Both the position numbers and the translations under genes were made by a program. A DNA stretch of 64,000 nt. Origin: Desertivirga arenae. Lineage in GTDB: Bacteria; Bacteroidota; Bacteroidia; Sphingobacteriales; Sphingobacteriaceae. The notes below the pieces were generated by a model. It ran no database searches. It worked only from the letters and a program-made list of their open reading frames with translations, and was not told the origin of the DNA. The DNA is taken from assembly GCF_017355785.1 (NCBI RefSeq), contig NZ_JAFEWE010000002.1, positions 298,618 to 362,617 on the forward strand, given 5' to 3'. Shown in pieces: positions 39,301 to 47,334 of this stretch (within the stretch, counting starts at the first letter, position 1; each line of letters opens with the position of its first letter).

Positions 39301-39773
39301 TTTGCCGAACCAGACGTTCGTATAATATTATTAGTACTTAGAGTAGTCTTAACGCTCGCCTTCACCTGTATGCCACTAATGGTTATTGAATTGGAGGCAG
39401 AGCTAACACTTCCTGTACTAAAAGTAACCGTGATCGTTGTAGCAGTTACCGCAATAGTAGCCGAAGTGAGGGTTGGCCCGGAAATAATTACATTACCTGT
39501 TCCTGCCTTAAACTGCCAGTTTGCAGGAGCCGTTAATACAAAATCCTTGTTTGATTGACTAAGTGCGAAATCACCTGTCGCACCACTACTGATAATAATA
39601 TCCCCTATTGTTGTATAGCTATCTGCACTACTACCCGCCGACTTATCAGCAGACAAACCAATACCACCCGTTGCAGGGGTAATGATAACGCTTGCTAATG
39701 TTCTAAGGCTGGTAAATACGGATACTAAACAAAGCAACAGTAGGCATCTGCTGTCTTTTAGTAAACTCATCAA
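33363..39773 (-). CDS. giant T9SS-exported repeat protein (adhesin-like)
   Basis: 2136 residues. A signal peptide (1-28) is followed by a beta-rich domain. Seven repeats of ~115 residues (180-975) then follow, each starting with a LQLLLPGETAAPG-like word and containing VNAVD-x3-N and TLRTAG. A long beta-rich middle comes next (WIDAASWQSSANGSTNWHAA; many GSGNMQLGN-type strands). A fibronectin-like stretch and a type IX secretion C-terminal domain (about 2054-2136: LNVYPNPSTDKTYVEF ... GIVPGTYIIELKQ) close the protein. T9SS proteins cross the outer membrane and are anchored or released at the surface. It is the first gene of a two-gene unit with the PID-CTERM-like protein. Likely role: adhesion or matrix (inference). 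Confidence 0.9.
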   Translation of the reverse strand: MMSLLKDSRCLLLLCLVSVFTSLRTLASVIITPATGGIGLSADKSAGSSADSYTTIGDIIISSGATGDFALSQSNKDFVLTAPANWQFKAGTGNVIISGPTLTSATIAVTATTITVTFSTGSVSSASNSITISGIQVKASVKTTLSTNNIIRTSGSANIIGWGYAANCGSLSQVPGNFVKLQLLLPGETSTPGTSTGKTGTPTPWTAGGTVTTVIVNAVDENWNRVTTITDVIAMAGTDPNATWPANTALSGGTRSFSVTLRTPGTQTITASNVTSSAIPSSTSPSFTVNVGAFSKLQLLLPGEIAAPGTSTGKTGTPTARTAGSSFTVTVNAVDAVFNIVSSVTDQVRVTSSDPNAVLPSNAALNSGTGTFTITLRTAGARTISATDVTDGAKQGNTSPNTTVNTGTFTKLQILLPGETAAPGTVSGKTGSATACSAGSAIAVVVNAVDDCWNRVSTITDNVGLTCTDANATIPAAAALATGNRTFYNLTLRKVGTTTITATNLSNNSITPAVSGPATVNVGPFYALQLLLPGETANPGTSAGKTGSPTGITAGAPVNIIVNAVDRAYNIVSSATDIVKIASSDVNAVLPANAALNSGTSSLQVTLRTAGSWWISASDVTNASRGGSRSPNATVSPGVVTRLQIILPGETAAPGTNEGKKGVATANPAGSGFYLRVNAVDACFNRVTTVTDVVNLAITDATATTPANAALAGGTKSDFIITPRTLGSQTITATDVTNGSILSTTATFTVKTGSFTKLQLLMPGETAAPGTSTGKTGTPIAQTAGSSFSITVNAVDAAYNIVSTVSDVIKFGSSDTYAVLPANSALSSGTKSFPVTLRTAGSRWVAVSDVTDGRKGGSQSPNINLNTGSFSALQLLLPGETAAPGSATGKIGNQNPPARNSPFQITINAVDNCFNRIASATNTITLTSSDALASLQAPGALTSGTRNFAVTLKTAGTQTITASGGPSPVTVSVLDNVSPSNAGDYFRSVASGNWIDAASWQSSANGSTNWHAATLVPGTLASGITILEGNIITVNSNITVDQVSIQSGGQVNIASGVTLTIADGPGTGDFEVSGILNNAGAITTTGTLLIGSTGKYQHAWTSNPGTIPTAIWATESTCEIMGYTSATGTITNANQSYYNLIWNCPGQNISANGVSMGGTFSTVSLTVSSTGSGNMQLGNTGGNVVVTGDFIQTGGTLVMNNSSAALDMNLEGSFIMTGGTFQRGNGTGRLNFSGATVLQNFVKTGGAFSGAVQFAVNPGARVDFGTSILDAGSSSFILNAGATLYTANPAGIAASGSSGSVQTSTRTFSTAANYVYNGNDIQVTGSGLPLTVNNLTIDNPLTVSFPATNATYTIAGALDVKDGILDLKMNNLAAGAGFTNSGNGAIYTQSVGSLPLPSTRSWSSAIYYNGAGTQTIVPGIYTDIYLSEPGMKVGGSGTLYVSGNWTSTDADIDFSQNNTAVVFNGTNQLVNDASLNGITFKNLSFSNSGTKKLESGSFTVINGGVLSVTGSAVLDANGNLNLACDNVGHASVAPLTGSADIIGNVNVKVFLTGNNASNYRGTRGISSPVNDTHLSKKTFQQLKDYILITGPGNTSNGFDLGGTNAPNAVTLQTYYEPGYANSTSYIPMPDIYQSATPGKGYLVFFRGDRSDDINKFNSISAPSPEDVTVVFTGPLNKGTISAPLTNSHLLKPAYPHDDPNNGLNLVGNPYASAIDWKSVFAASTNLEDQIKVIKPGGGVATYMNGVPNNAPSSGSMQYIQPGQAFYVKVKDSENTGTINFTENCKVNGINPPRLLSVPEKGLRLLASATKPTIVSTVSPTLIRLAISDDVSEDEATLAITPGASFTGEDDAAYMLGSTVSLASLSSDGKNQAINFMPPPLENTTVKLFVSATESKSAVISFKSLPQSLSVKLKDNYLDKTVSAETPGGYTFTIDKDVAATYGNSRFELIVGPPVVLALSIRDLKLKKTDQGAKLDWRITENKNLTYFEIERSAEGKMFESRGRVVIGDNTQLNFSFIDSSPLFGRSYYRICVHTSDGERIYSDVKTLDFSRLASNSLNVYPNPSTDKTYVEFESPESPAVLRIFSLAGQKLMERKVNAGESRLGIDLSGIVPGTYIIELKQSTNTNSVQRAKLIKE
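36846..39236 (-). repeat. seven ~115-codon internal repeats, alternating in two types
   Basis: Repeat units begin at residues 180, 296, 411, 527, 642, 757 and 872 of the T9SS protein, a spacing of 115-116 residues (about 345 bases). Odd units carry N-x-NR(V/I) after NAVD (usually with Cys, e.g. DDCWNRV, DACFNRV, DNCFNRI). Even units carry FNIV/YNIV and end in a SPN motif. The pattern indicates that a two-unit block of ~230 residues was the last unit of duplication. Confidence 0.85.
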
Positions 39774-40114
39774 ATAAATGTAAAATACACAAACCTTCTG
39801 GAAAAACTGTGCCAGCTCTTAACCATTAGTTATTTTACATGCCAAGCAGGATCTAAAACGTTTTAAAGACCGCTTTTAAGGGCGATTTCAGGAAAGTTAA
39901 ATAATTTAGCATGGGTACCAGATCTGGAAAATGTGGAAGTAATTACGCAACATGAGGCAAGTTTATTAATCTTATTGAAACAAAAAATCAAGAACGTAAC
40001 AATACTTGATCAGTACGAAAAAAAAGATAAACAAAAGTTATAGCATTTTTAAAACAAAGAGCGAGGAAAAATATAATTTGAGAAGAGATAGATGTAGATA
40101 CATAGGAAAACATA

Positions 40115-40173
40115 GCGCATAAAAAAGCCCTGATACTATGAGAGCGCCAGGGCAACCTAAACCTTATCACAAT
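40115..40173 (-). ncRNA. dispersed hairpin element, copy 1 (candidate small RNA or terminator)
   Basis: Read on the minus strand, a conserved run (ATTGTGATAAGGTTTAGGTT) is followed by a GCCCTG/CAGGGC stem with a 15-base loop containing GCTCTCATAG, then six T and ATGCGC. The stem plus T-tract is an intrinsic terminator. The conservation extends some 20 bases upstream of the stem, which a plain terminator would not need. A near-identical copy lies at 50840-50899. Confidence 0.55.
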
Positions 40174-40245
40174 TATTTGTGACTGCTAATATAGGGATAA
40201 ATCCTATCAAGCAAAATATATTTTAACATTTTTTCAACTTAATGC

Positions 40246-40377
40246 TTATGGCACATGTTCGAACTTATCGGTCAGATCGGGTGAGCGTCTGGCCATCATC
40301 TTAGAGATCACCAGATGCATCCAGAAAATACATAGCATCGAAAGCAGCCAGATGAACATCCAGGAAAGTCTCCCCAA
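40246..40377 (-). CDS. candidate 43-residue membrane miniprotein
   Basis: A TTG at 40377 opens a frame to a TAA at 40246. The product has one strong hydrophobic helix (LSWMFIWLLSMLCIFWMHLV) and a basic then acidic tail (SKMMARRSPDLTDKFEHVP), the layout of a single-pass small membrane protein. There is no ATG before the helix. A TAG closes the frame six codons upstream. It could equally be the 3' remnant of a larger gene. No family recognised. Confidence 0.35.
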   Translation of the reverse strand: MGRLSWMFIWLLSMLCIFWMHLVISKMMARRSPDLTDKFEHVP

Positions 40378-40538
40378 ATCCCTAAAACAAGTATTCTATA
40401 CTAAAATAGACAGATCAGCACCTCATTATAGGAGGCAGCAACGGTACATTAGATGAGGGATAAACCTAAAAATTATTTCTATTATCTTTACAACATCTAC
40501 TTATATTATTTAACACTCTCATCGCTTCGTTCTCAAAT

Positions 40539-43500
40539 ATGGATACTATAAGACCGGAAAGTACAGAACAATTCCTCTCCGGCGGAGGAGAAATGGGTAA
40601 ACTGATCCGGTCAATGGACTGGTCAAAAACAGCATTAGGGCCAGTAGAAACCTGGCCGCAAAGTTTGCGTACCTCCGTCAGCCTTTGTTTGTCTTCCACC
40701 TTTCCAATCCTGATTGCCTGGGGTCCTGAAACTATTCAAATCTATAACGACAGTTACCGGCCAATATGTGGTGCAAAACATCCTGAATCGATGGGTCAGA
40801 ACTTTCGCATTTGCTGGGAAACTGCCCTTCCTGTAGTGGGAGATGCTTTTGATCGCGGACAACAGGGCGAGGGAACTTATATTAATGATCAGCGTATGTT
40901 CCTCGACCGCTATGGTTATTTGGAAGAAGCGTTCATGACCTTCTCCTTTGCTCCTATCCGGGATGAAAGTGGTGGGGTTGGAGGGATATTCCACCCTATC
41001 ACAGAGACGACGGTTAAAATGCTTGCAGGTCGGCGTACACAAGCTCTGCGAGATCTGGGAGCCGCTATTGGAAAGGCCAAAAGCGTGCAGGAGATCGGAA
41101 ATATCGCCTCGGAGAAGTATAAAGAATATGTCCTGGACGTTCCCTTTATGCTCTTCTATCAATTCGATAGTGAGACTAACAGCGCCATCCTTGTAAGTTC
41201 TGCAGGGCTTGAGCCAGGTTCAACTCTATCTCCTCCGAAGATAGATTTGATGGAAAACTCCCATCCTACCTGGCCCCTATCGAACGTACTTCATACAGCA
41301 GAGATGCAGGAAGTAACGGGTCTGGCCGAACGTTTCGGAGCCTTCAGCTGCGAACCCTATCCTGAACCACCAAAATCAGCAATGATCCTTCCTGTTAAAA
41401 TTTCAGGTCAATCCGAGCTATTCGGGTTTATAGTAGCAGGTGTTAGTGCAAGGCGTGCTCTTGATCAGGAATACCTGAACTTTTACGACCTTTTGGCGAA
41501 CACCTTCAACACCGCTGTTTCTAACGTATACGCTTATGAACAGGAACAAAAGCGAGCTGAAGCCCTGGCAGCCATAGACCGCTCCAAGACAGCCTTCTTC
41601 AGCAATGTAAGTCACGAATTTCGAACTCCACTCACGCTAATGCTTGGGCCGCTGGAAGATCTGCTGAGCAGGTCTTCGTTACCAGAGGAGATCAAAGAAC
41701 CCATAGAAGCAACCCATCGAAACGCCCTCAGGCTCCTTAAACTGGTTAATAATCTTTTGGATTATAGCCGGGTGGAGGCAGGACGGGTGCGAGCCTCTTA
41801 TCAGCCCTTAAACCTGGCTGAACTTACTGCCGATCTTGCCAGCAGTTTCCGTTCTATCATTGAAAAAGCGGGAATGAATTTACAAGTGGATTGTAACCCT
41901 ACCGCCGACACCACCTTTGTAGACCGGCAAATGTGGGAAAAGATCGTACTTAACCTGCTTTCCAACGCTTTTAAATATACTTTGGAAGGCGAAATCAACG
42001 TTGGCCTCAAGCAGGAGAATAAATTCGCGGTACTAGAGGTACAGGATTCCGGTGTAGGTATTCCTGAAAAAGAATTGCCGCACATGTTCGAGCGTTTTCA
42101 CCGGGTGGAGAATTCTGCAGGTCGCACCCATGAGGGATCAGGCATTGGCTTATCTCTTGTCCATGAGTTGGTCCACTTACATGGAGGAGAAATAAGTGTT
42201 GATAGTGTAGAAGGCAAAGGTAGCGTCTTTAGGGTTAAGATCCCAGTAGGCAAAGCTCATCTCCCTTCAGCACAAGTAGTCGAAACGGAGAAAGCCAGTG
42301 GCTCCAATGCTTTAAAAGGAGCCTTTTTACAAGAAGCATATAGTCTCCTACAGGAAGAAACTCATACCCAGGTTCCAACAGAATTCATTACCAATACAAG
42401 TAACGTTGGTTCCCAGCTGGATTTTAGTGAAGATAAACAAACACTTATCCTGGTTGTGGATGATAATGCCGATATGCGTGCTTATTTGAAACGTCTGCTG
42501 GAACCCTATTTCAGTTTGCAGACTGCAGTGAACGGACAGGATGCACTAACGAAGATCGCAGAGGTCAAACCAGACCTCGTACTGAGTGACGTGATGATGC
42601 CCGTATTAGATGGGAAAGGAATGCTTCAACAGATCAGGCGACAAGCTTCTACTTCAGCACTTCCGGTGATCTTCCTATCAGCCCGCGCCGGAGAAGAAGC
42701 CCGTATTGACGGATTAGAAGCAGGTGCAGACGATTACCTGGTAAAACCATTTTCAGCCGCCGAGCTGCTGACCAAGATCAGAGCGCAGATCAAAATTTCG
42801 AGGGTCAGGATGCTGGCGGGGCAAAAACTCCGGAGTATGTTACTGAAGGCTCCGGTAGCCATTGCTATATACCGTGGGCCTGATCACATTGTTGAAATGG
42901 CCAATTCTCTGATGCTCGAATACCTGGGAAGAACAATGGAGGAAGCGCTCGACAGGCCAATATTGGAGGTCGTACCCCAGTTCAAGCCGCAGGGCTTTGC
43001 CAAGATAATGGATAGTGTTTATAATACTGGCACCCCCTTTGTTTCCGGAGATCTGCCGATACAGATCATTCGTTCAGACCGGGAAGAAACGGTATATGTA
43101 AACCTTACCATGGAAGCTTTGAGACAGGATGACGACACCATTTATGGTATTATTGCGGTGGCTGCTAATGTAACAGAGCAGGTAAACGCCAGGAAGGAAT
43201 TAGAAAAGGTGAACGGAACCTTAGAGTTAGCAATGGAAGCTTCCGGAATGGGAACCTGGCGTAAAAAAGAGGGTAACAATGCCTTATATATTTCAAAACG
43301 GGCAAAGATTATCCATGGTATTCCTCTGGATGTTGAATTAAGCTTTCAGGATACTGCAAATGTTATAGTTCCGGAACATCGGGACCGCACGTTGAAGGCT
43401 ATTTATAAAGCCATCGAAAAAAAGGGCCGGTTTAATGAGGATTATCAGATCCAACCCTATGATGGCAGCAAACGAAAATGGATCAATTCAACGGGCAAAG

Positions 43501-44270
43501 TCGAATTAGATGAAAAAGGCGAAGTTAAATCAGTAGTGGGAACCATTCTTGATATAACAGAATCCAAAGAAGACGAGATCAGGAAGAACACCTTCATCGG
43601 AATGGTTAGTCACGAGTTAAAAACTCCGCTCACCTCATTGAATGGATACGCTCAATTACTAAACCTTCATGCAAGTAAGACCCATGATGATTTTGCAAAA
43701 GATAAAGTGCAGCGAATTCTCGGGCAGGTAAAAAAAATGAGTACGCTGGTTAACAGCTTTCTGAATGTAAGTCGCCTGGAAGCTGGCAAAATCCAGCTTA
43801 AAAAGGACTATTTTTCCTTGGAAGGATTAATAAGCGAAATTATTGAGGAATATAAGGTCTTGAATTCAACCCACATCATTCACTTTAATGGGACCAACTG
43901 TCCTGAAATAAGCGGCGACAGGGATAAGATCGGCAACGTGTTATCTAATTTAATCAGTAATGCGATAAAATATTCTCCCGGCAGAAAACAAGTTTGGGTT
44001 GAATGTGAGATACTGGAAGGCTTTATTACAGTTTGTGTTAAAGACGAGGGTATTGGCATTAAGACGGATGATCTGAATAAACTGTTCGAACCCTATTATC
44101 GTGTTGAGGGTCAGAATACTGAACATATAGCCGGCTTTGGTATAGGCCTTTACCTTAGCGCCGAAATTATCCGAAGACATAACGGTAAGATCTGGGCAGA
44201 GAGCGATCAGGGAGCGGGGTCTACATTCTTCTTTAGCCTTCCGGTGGGGAATGAGGGAGGGAAGGAATGA
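40539..44270 (+). CDS. dual-core hybrid histidine kinase
   Basis: 1243 residues with two complete kinases in one chain. Order: PAS-like sensor (18-160), GAF-like domain (about 165-335), HisKA with His359 (VSHEFRTPLTL), HATPase (NLLSNAFKYT, DSGVGIP, GSGIGLSLV), receiver with Asp684 (VLSDVMMPVLDG) and Lys736, two PAS domains (about 765-880 and 890-1010), a second HisKA with His1025 (VSHELKTPLTS), and a second HATPase to the end. No membrane segment and no DNA-binding domain. The receiver between the cores could let the first kinase gate the second. The last six codons fall in a microsatellite. Confidence 0.9.
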   Translation: MDTIRPESTEQFLSGGGEMGKLIRSMDWSKTALGPVETWPQSLRTSVSLCLSSTFPILIAWGPETIQIYNDSYRPICGAKHPESMGQNFRICWETALPVVGDAFDRGQQGEGTYINDQRMFLDRYGYLEEAFMTFSFAPIRDESGGVGGIFHPITETTVKMLAGRRTQALRDLGAAIGKAKSVQEIGNIASEKYKEYVLDVPFMLFYQFDSETNSAILVSSAGLEPGSTLSPPKIDLMENSHPTWPLSNVLHTAEMQEVTGLAERFGAFSCEPYPEPPKSAMILPVKISGQSELFGFIVAGVSARRALDQEYLNFYDLLANTFNTAVSNVYAYEQEQKRAEALAAIDRSKTAFFSNVSHEFRTPLTLMLGPLEDLLSRSSLPEEIKEPIEATHRNALRLLKLVNNLLDYSRVEAGRVRASYQPLNLAELTADLASSFRSIIEKAGMNLQVDCNPTADTTFVDRQMWEKIVLNLLSNAFKYTLEGEINVGLKQENKFAVLEVQDSGVGIPEKELPHMFERFHRVENSAGRTHEGSGIGLSLVHELVHLHGGEISVDSVEGKGSVFRVKIPVGKAHLPSAQVVETEKASGSNALKGAFLQEAYSLLQEETHTQVPTEFITNTSNVGSQLDFSEDKQTLILVVDDNADMRAYLKRLLEPYFSLQTAVNGQDALTKIAEVKPDLVLSDVMMPVLDGKGMLQQIRRQASTSALPVIFLSARAGEEARIDGLEAGADDYLVKPFSAAELLTKIRAQIKISRVRMLAGQKLRSMLLKAPVAIAIYRGPDHIVEMANSLMLEYLGRTMEEALDRPILEVVPQFKPQGFAKIMDSVYNTGTPFVSGDLPIQIIRSDREETVYVNLTMEALRQDDDTIYGIIAVAANVTEQVNARKELEKVNGTLELAMEASGMGTWRKKEGNNALYISKRAKIIHGIPLDVELSFQDTANVIVPEHRDRTLKAIYKAIEKKGRFNEDYQIQPYDGSKRKWINSTGKVELDEKGEVKSVVGTILDITESKEDEIRKNTFIGMVSHELKTPLTSLNGYAQLLNLHASKTHDDFAKDKVQRILGQVKKMSTLVNSFLNVSRLEAGKIQLKKDYFSLEGLISEIIEEYKVLNSTHIIHFNGTNCPEISGDRDKIGNVLSNLISNAIKYSPGRKQVWVECEILEGFITVCVKDEGIGIKTDDLNKLFEPYYRVEGQNTEHIAGFGIGLYLSAEIIRRHNGKIWAESDQGAGSTFFFSLPVGNEGGKE

Positions 44271-44387
44271 AGGAGAGAATGAAGGAATGAGAGAATGAAG
44301 GAATGAGAGAATGAAGGAATGAGTGAATGAAGGAATGAGTGAATGAATGAGTGAATGAGAGAATGAGGGAATGAGGGAATGAATGAA
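44249..44387. repeat. GAATGARR microsatellite
   Basis: About 140 bases of an imperfect 4/8-base repeat (GAATGAGA, GAATGAAG, GAATGAGT, GAATGAGG). It begins inside the last codons of the dual kinase (NEGGKE) and fills the gap to the convergent kinase gene at 44404. Length changes here could alter the C-terminus of the first protein or the spacing between the two stops. Confidence 0.9.
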
Positions 44388-44403
44388 ATAACCCCGACCT
44401 GAA

Positions 44404-47181
44404 CTAGGTTGTTGGCTCACCTACTTCTGTTAAAAGCTTCATTAGCTCCTCCAGTTTAATTGGTTTTGTGGTAAAGCTATCCATACCTGCCTGTAAACAA
44501 GCGTCGCGATCTTCGGAAGATGCATTGGCAGTCATGGCAATGATCTTTGGCTGCGTTATCTCCATCGTTCTGATGATCCTTGTAGCTTCAAGTCCATCCA
44601 TATCAGGCATTAAAACGTCCATAAAGATCAAGTCGTAAAGTTTTTCTTTACAGATAGCGACTGCTTCAACCCCGTTGTTTGCAATATCTATCTGATAGCC
44701 CAGTTTATTCAATATCCGTACAACCAGCTTTTGATTGATCAGATTATCCTCGGCTAGTAAGATCCTAAGCGGATATTGCAGTGCGAAATCCTCCGAAAAA
44801 ACAAGTCGGGGCTTCTTAACCTCAAGTTCTTTACTATCTGCACTGTTCTTAGCTAATTCATCCTGTAGCATATTATATAAAACACACTCTTTGACAGGTT
44901 TGGTTATAACTGCAGAAAATAATTGAGAATGCTCAGCACGATCAACCTCTCCTACTGCACTCAGCAGGATAAGCGACTGATAAGGGTTCTCACGTTTGAT
45001 GATGTTCGCTAAGCTTACACCGTCCATCTCAGGCATTAATGTCCCTGTTATGATCAGATCGAAATCAGATGGAGTGCCTAACAACTCTAGTGCTGCTTTG
45101 CCCGACTGGCAAACCTCCACCCTCAGGTTCCAGTGCTCCAGTTTAGCTTTCAGTACTTCCAGATAATGAACATTATCTTCCACAATGAGAACTTTTTTAT
45201 TCTCTATGCACTTGATTCTGGCGGGTTCAGGAACAGATGTGCTTGTTACCGGTAAGTATCTTATACTAAAAGAAAACGTACTTCCGAGGCCAACTTTACT
45301 TTGCACACTAATATCCCCACCCATCAGGTTTACCAGGCGTTCTGAAATAACCAGACCTAAACCAGTGCCACCGTATTTGCGGGTGGTAAAAGCATCTACC
45401 TGAGAAAATGCTTTAAACAAACGAGAGATCTTATCTTCAGGAATTCCAATCCCTGTGTCGATAACATCGAAGATTAATTCCTCAACATGCTCTCCTTTAC
45501 CCTGTAAACCAACTTTAACAAACACCTCACCGGCAACAGTGAACTTAATTGCATTATTGATCAGGTTAATAAGTACCTGACGTAAACGGTGGCTATCCCC
45601 CGTTATAACAGGATGAATAGCGGGATCAATAGTGTAGATCAGATCGAGCTTCTGTGCTGCTGCTTTAACCGCAAAAACATCCATCACAGATTCAATGCAT
45701 TCGCGCAAATTAAACTCATGCTGATCCAACTCCAGGTGTCCGGCTTCGATCTTAGAATAATCTAAAATATCGTTGATCAACTCCAGCAACGCATCACCGC
45801 TTTTAGCAATGATCTCCGTATACTCTTCCTGTTCGCTATTAAGGGAAGTCGATTTTAACAGCTTCGTCATACCGATCACTCCATTCATAGGAGTTCTTAT
45901 CTCGTGACTCATTGTTGCTAAAAAAGCACTTTTGGCTTTATTAGCCTTGTCAGCATTTTCTCTCTCAATGTTCAGGAGTTTATTAAGCTCCTGCAGGTTT
46001 TCCGTTTGGGCCGTTAACTCTTCCGATTGAGCCTGCAACTCCTCATTAAGTGCCTGAAGTTCCTCTGCCTGATCCTGAATAGTTTTTACCGAGCGCTTAA
46101 GTTCAGAAATATCCTTTGCAATCGTATGAACGCCTATAATAACATCATTAACACGCACAGGAACCTTGGTAATAATAAAATTATAAGAAGCGCCGGTTTT
46201 AGGACTTATAAGCTCCTGCTCATAATAAATGGACTGGCCATTCAATACTTCCTGCAACTTTTCTTTCGCAAATGCATGCTCAGAAGGCTTAAGGTAATCC
46301 GTATAATGGGTATTAATTATTTCTTCTTTCTTCCTTCCATAAGAGGCAAGCGCTGCCTGGTTTATATCGAGTATAAAACCTTTGGCATTCTGAAAATAGA
46401 CCAGATCCGGGTTGTTGTCAAAAAGAGAGCGGTACTTCATTTCATTTTGTTTAGAATGAAATTCCTTCTCTTTCCGCTCCGTAACATCTCTTGTATTGCA
46501 GATAAAACCGTTAATATCCGGAGTATTTAAGTGATTAGCCACTAATGTTTCTACCCATATATAGTTACCGTTACGACAACGGATACGATAGTCTGTAGAT
46601 TGAGCATAGGTTTTAACATGCACTTCTTCCCAAAGCGGAGCCATCTTCAAAGCATCCTCCGGATGCACAAAGTCAAATATGCTCAAGCCCTCCATTTCTT
46701 CCAGCGTATATCCCAGAATAGCGGTAAAGGAAGGGCTTATATAAATCGGGCGGGCCTGACGATCCAGAAGTGAGATTACATCGGTACCGTGCTCAACCAA
46801 ACGTTGAAAAAGAACTTCCTTTTTCTTAGCCTCCTCTTTTATTTTTACCCAGTCTTGTATGTTCCTGGCAGTAAACAAAACACCTTGTTCCTCTTTCACA
46901 TGTACTGCAGTCCAGCTATAGGGCAAGTAAAGTCCATTCTTATGTTTGAGGGTAAGATGTCCTTTAGAACTTATGAACTCATTACTTGAAAAGTTCGAAA
47001 GAAGCTCCTTGAACGATGCCAAATCTCCTTCCTGAACCAATTCCAGCAAATTTAAGCCCTCAATATCTCCTACCTGGAAACCTAAATGATCAGCAACAGA
47101 GAAGCTGCATTCACGTATTTTACCACAATTATCAAAATAAAGGACAAGGTCGGGAGAATATTTCAGCGCACTTAAAGCCAT
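44404..47181 (-). CDS. hybrid histidine kinase with two receivers, the first degenerate
   Basis: 925 residues from the ATG at 47181. The frame is open 37 codons further, but the PAS region starts right after this Met ([17 protein letters not shown]). Order: three PAS domains (to about 365), a heptad coiled coil ([19 protein letters not shown]), HisKA with His426 ([12 protein letters not shown]), HATPase ([26 protein letters not shown]), receiver 1, receiver 2. Receiver 1 reads [14 protein letters not shown], with Gly713 where the phospho-Asp belongs. Receiver 2 is intact (Asp855 in [13 protein letters not shown]). No HPt domain is visible. It is divergent from the PAP2 gene. Confidence 0.9.
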   Translation of the reverse strand: MALSALKYSPDLVLYFDNCGKIRECSFSVADHLGFQVGDIEGLNLLELVQEGDLASFKELLSNFSSNEFISSKGHLTLKHKNGLYLPYSWTAVHVKEEQGVLFTARNIQDWVKIKEEAKKKEVLFQRLVEHGTDVISLLDRQARPIYISPSFTAILGYTLEEMEGLSIFDFVHPEDALKMAPLWEEVHVKTYAQSTDYRIRCRNGNYIWVETLVANHLNTPDINGFICNTRDVTERKEKEFHSKQNEMKYRSLFDNNPDLVYFQNAKGFILDINQAALASYGRKKEEIINTHYTDYLKPSEHAFAKEKLQEVLNGQSIYYEQELISPKTGASYNFIITKVPVRVNDVIIGVHTIAKDISELKRSVKTIQDQAEELQALNEELQAQSEELTAQTENLQELNKLLNIERENADKANKAKSAFLATMSHEIRTPMNGVIGMTKLLKSTSLNSEQEEYTEIIAKSGDALLELINDILDYSKIEAGHLELDQHEFNLRECIESVMDVFAVKAAAQKLDLIYTIDPAIHPVITGDSHRLRQVLINLINNAIKFTVAGEVFVKVGLQGKGEHVEELIFDVIDTGIGIPEDKISRLFKAFSQVDAFTTRKYGGTGLGLVISERLVNLMGGDISVQSKVGLGSTFSFSIRYLPVTSTSVPEPARIKCIENKKVLIVEDNVHYLEVLKAKLEHWNLRVEVCQSGKAALELLGTPSDFDLIITGTLMPEMDGVSLANIIKRENPYQSLILLSAVGEVDRAEHSQLFSAVITKPVKECVLYNMLQDELAKNSADSKELEVKKPRLVFSEDFALQYPLRILLAEDNLINQKLVVRILNKLGYQIDIANNGVEAVAICKEKLYDLIFMDVLMPDMDGLEATRIIRTMEITQPKIIAMTANASSEDRDACLQAGMDSFTTKPIKLEELMKLLTEVGEPTT

Positions 47182-47334
47182 CAACACTTTTTCTATGTAA
47201 AAGAGGCTTATACGAATGCCAGCAGCAGAAGGTTGTTGCTTAAACAACAATAAAAATCCTTCCGCCTTAAACCTGTCAGCAAACATTTGCACCCACTTTC
47301 AGCTTTAATTGCAGGGCTTCTAAAAACGAGAATT

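Larger units (their letters stand above)
39774..40538. other. intergenic region with a small membrane ORF and a dispersed hairpin
   Basis: Upstream of both the T9SS gene (-) and the dual kinase (+). It contains the hairpin element at 40115-40173, which recurs at 50840, and a 43-codon minus-strand reading frame (40246-40377) described separately. TATCTTTA at 40483-40490 is a weak -7 candidate for the kinase. Otherwise AT-rich with no gene. Confidence 0.5.

Noticed and set aside
43950-44420. 156-codon minus-strand frame with HSLIPSFSHSLIHS-type repeats
   Set aside because: Created by translating the GAATGARR microsatellite and the antisense of the dual kinase.
47182-47334. N-terminal extensions of the 44404 kinase (to 47292) and the PAP2 gene (TTG at 47287)
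   Set aside because: The two extended starts would overlap each other. Both proteins have good inner ATG starts at 47181 and 47335 where the known domains begin.
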